Below, piece after piece: positions 23,701-24,925 of a DNA stretch of 24,925 nt. The DNA lies in NCBI GenBank assembly GCA_043381765.1, contig JBHJMP010001064.1, positions 1 to 24,925 of the forward strand, read 5' to 3'. Both the position numbers and the translations under genes were made by a program. A model generated the notes under the pieces. It saw only the letters and a program-made list of their open reading frames with translations, searched no databases and was not told where the DNA came from. This DNA comes from Collodictyon triciliatum. Taxonomy: Eukaryota > CRuMs. Each line of letters starts with the position of its first letter. Positions within the stretch are counted from its first letter, which is position 1.

Positions 23701-24712
23701 ACATTTTCTGAGGTGTCTTGTTTTGTCTTTTTATCTGAATAGAATGCAGCAGATAATGATGGGACGCTATCTACTACCAGTTTCGACATCTGCTCATATA
23801 ACCCAACCCCACGTGGTTGGTAATCGAACGCAAATTCTACCATCTCGTGAGCACTGATTGCGCCAGATGAAGGGGAAACGAAGAAAACAGCATCCTAATT
23901 GTGATTAATATATATATAAAGACGGAATAGGAAGAGCGTTAAAGTTCAATGACAAAAGTATTGTTTAATTCACATTTATGTATTTTTCTTTTCTCGGTAT
24001 TTCAACAACACTAACAAATTTTGAATAATAATGGATTTTTGATGAAAAGAAAACGTTAATTTTAAATAGTATGGTTTTTAATCCAGAGGGTACACGATAG
24101 CCTATGTTGCTTAATAATTGGTTATGTTTTCGGGAGGATATTGGGGGAAACCTTCTCTGAGACGAGTTCCTCTGCCGGAGGTGACAGAGGAGGAAGAATA
24201 CCAGGTAGAAATGACAGGTTGGGTTTGATAAAGGGAATGTAATATGTCTCCCAGTGGTAAGGTAAATCAACACCTACACGAAAGGCTTGTTAATCGAAAA
24301 GAAGCATCAGCTGTAACTATTTTGCAGGGTTTTTTTTATGGTTTTGAGAGAAATCAATACAGGAAAAGGTTAATGTGCAAACATTCAAGTCTTTATTAAA
24401 CGGTTTTAAAAAAGAAAACCTTTATAACCCAGCAAACAATAACAATAAAGAATTACATACCAGTCACATTTTTGACACGTATCTTTTTCCTATGAACAGA
24501 GCCTGGGCTGTGGTCTCCAAATGATATTTGGCCTGCATGAGACTGGCTCTACGAAACAAGTTTGTATTCATATTGTTGATTTCACGATTGAGTAATCTCA
24601 TCATACATTACTCTCAAGTTTGTATTAGATTTTTACTTTGCCTACAGGATATCCTTCAACGTCATATATCTCAACTGCTGGGACACAACCATGGCCAGAG
24701 AGAGAAAAATAT
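17746..24712 (-). CDS. Large ASH/HYDIN-type ciliary protein (5' partial)
   Basis: Twenty-one exons in window, about 1,185 residues, all phases consistent: 24637-24712, 24461-24548, 24152-24273, 23619-23894, 23077-23429, 22774-22936, 22582-22686, 22365-22433, 22112-22164, 21909-21998, 21493-21725, 21211-21287, 20689-20966, 20441-20552, 20073-20361, 19499-19886, 19178-19369, 18890-19061, 18509-18678, 18058-18151, 17746-17904. The protein is a chain of Ig-like ASH/MSP modules. Each opens with a phi-x-FG strand (ISFGDHSPGS, LITFPGTLLIG, LDFGLI, CNFGVTYIG, IDFGDSFP, LHFGSTL, WDFGTIHVD) and shows 'V.N.S..P..F.W' cores such as LKNRSDAPIDFEWHV and VVNRGSVNMEVKW. It ends with a module closing in FRYRATYKFVV...LQLTGEGS and a TAA. 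Such proteins are axonemal or centrosomal scaffolds. Candidates are DLEC1, CFAP65, CFAP47, CFAP74 or HYDIN; I cannot choose. An acidic linker (AEESEGVETPE) lies in exon 12. The first donor could also be at 24646. The 5' end lies beyond the window. Confidence 0.9.
22289..22360. repeat. (GAA)n/(GAAAAA)n purine tract in an ASH-gene intron
   Basis: About 70 bp of GAA and GAAAAA-type units immediately after the donor of exon 22365-22433, about 5 nt inside the intron. As transcribed it is a TTC/TTTTTC tract. Confidence 0.9.
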
Positions 24713-24763
24713 CTAAAGTTGGTTCGTTAAGTAAACAAGGCTACGGAAGTAATGATACAATAC

Positions 24764-24925
24764 AGAGAGAAAGAGAAACAGAAACAGAAACAGAAAGAGA
24801 AACAGAAACAGAAACAGAAACAGAAACAGAAACAGAAACAGAAACAGAAACAGAAACAGAAACAGAAACAGAAACAGAAACAGAAACAGAAACAGAAAGA
24901 GAAACAGAAAGAGAAACAGAAAAAG
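24764..24925. repeat. (GAAACA)n hexanucleotide repeat
   Basis: About 160 bp of GAAACA units with occasional GAAAGA variants, reaching the right edge and probably continuing. It lies in the intron upstream of the first visible ASH exon. Confidence 0.96.

Noticed and set aside
24764-24925. GAAACA array as a CRISPR or telomere-like repeat
   Set aside because: Hexamers are directly adjacent with no spacers, and the motif is not a known telomere unit; it is a simple satellite.

Overview
The window is nuclear DNA from an intron-rich eukaryote. The confident genes are split by about 33 spliceosomal introns, the spacers carry long simple repeats, and there is a 512-base assembly gap. Standard stop codons end every confident gene. 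The gene set points to a flagellated or ciliated protist: a many-exon ASH (HYDIN-type) axonemal/centrosomal protein, a PTPDC1-like phosphatase, a high-molecular-weight thioredoxin reductase whose CysGlyGlyGlyLysCysGly tail is known from Plasmodium, and a DUF506 protein of a family best known from plants and algae. Together these suggest a protist with some algal or alveolate connection (for example an alveolate or a rhizarian). I cannot place it further from sequence alone.

Layout. 1-2940: TTTG-type repeat, then AT/GC-mixed spacer with no gene I can support. 2941-3570 (-): a possible but weak multi-exon gene. 3705-5144 (-): a single-exon, very GC-rich DUF506 gene with a long Gln/Pro/Thr/Ala-rich tail; an 8-bp tandem array lies in its leader. 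5283-8176: spacer, strongly AT-rich around 6.7-7.1 kb. 8177-8688: run of N. 8689-10590 (+): thioredoxin reductase, 5' end lost in the gap, one intron that best fits GC-AG. 10846-12365 (-): a 478-residue multi-pass membrane protein of unknown family; an apparent frameshift is removed by an 83-nt intron. 13376-16633 (-): a 13-exon, 515-residue PTPDC1-like dual-specificity phosphatase. 17746-24712 (-): the last 21 exons (about 1,185 residues) of a large ASH-repeat ciliary protein that runs out of the window on the right.

How they relate. I worked out the two right-hand genes exon by exon. Every splice phase closes without an in-frame stop, which is the main support for those models. The phosphatase and the ASH protein are tandem neighbours, and both families are linked to cilia/centrosomes in other eukaryotes. 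The membrane protein and thioredoxin reductase converge with 255 bp between stop codons. The DUF506 gene sits in a sharply GC-rich island and looks compositionally foreign to its surroundings.

I see no CRISPR array, bacterial-type operon, rRNA, tRNA or recognisable transposase. The most original observations are the catalytic cysteine of the phosphatase sitting in a 28-nt micro-exon, the orphan membrane protein, the DUF506 GC island, and the apicomplexan-like thioredoxin reductase tail.
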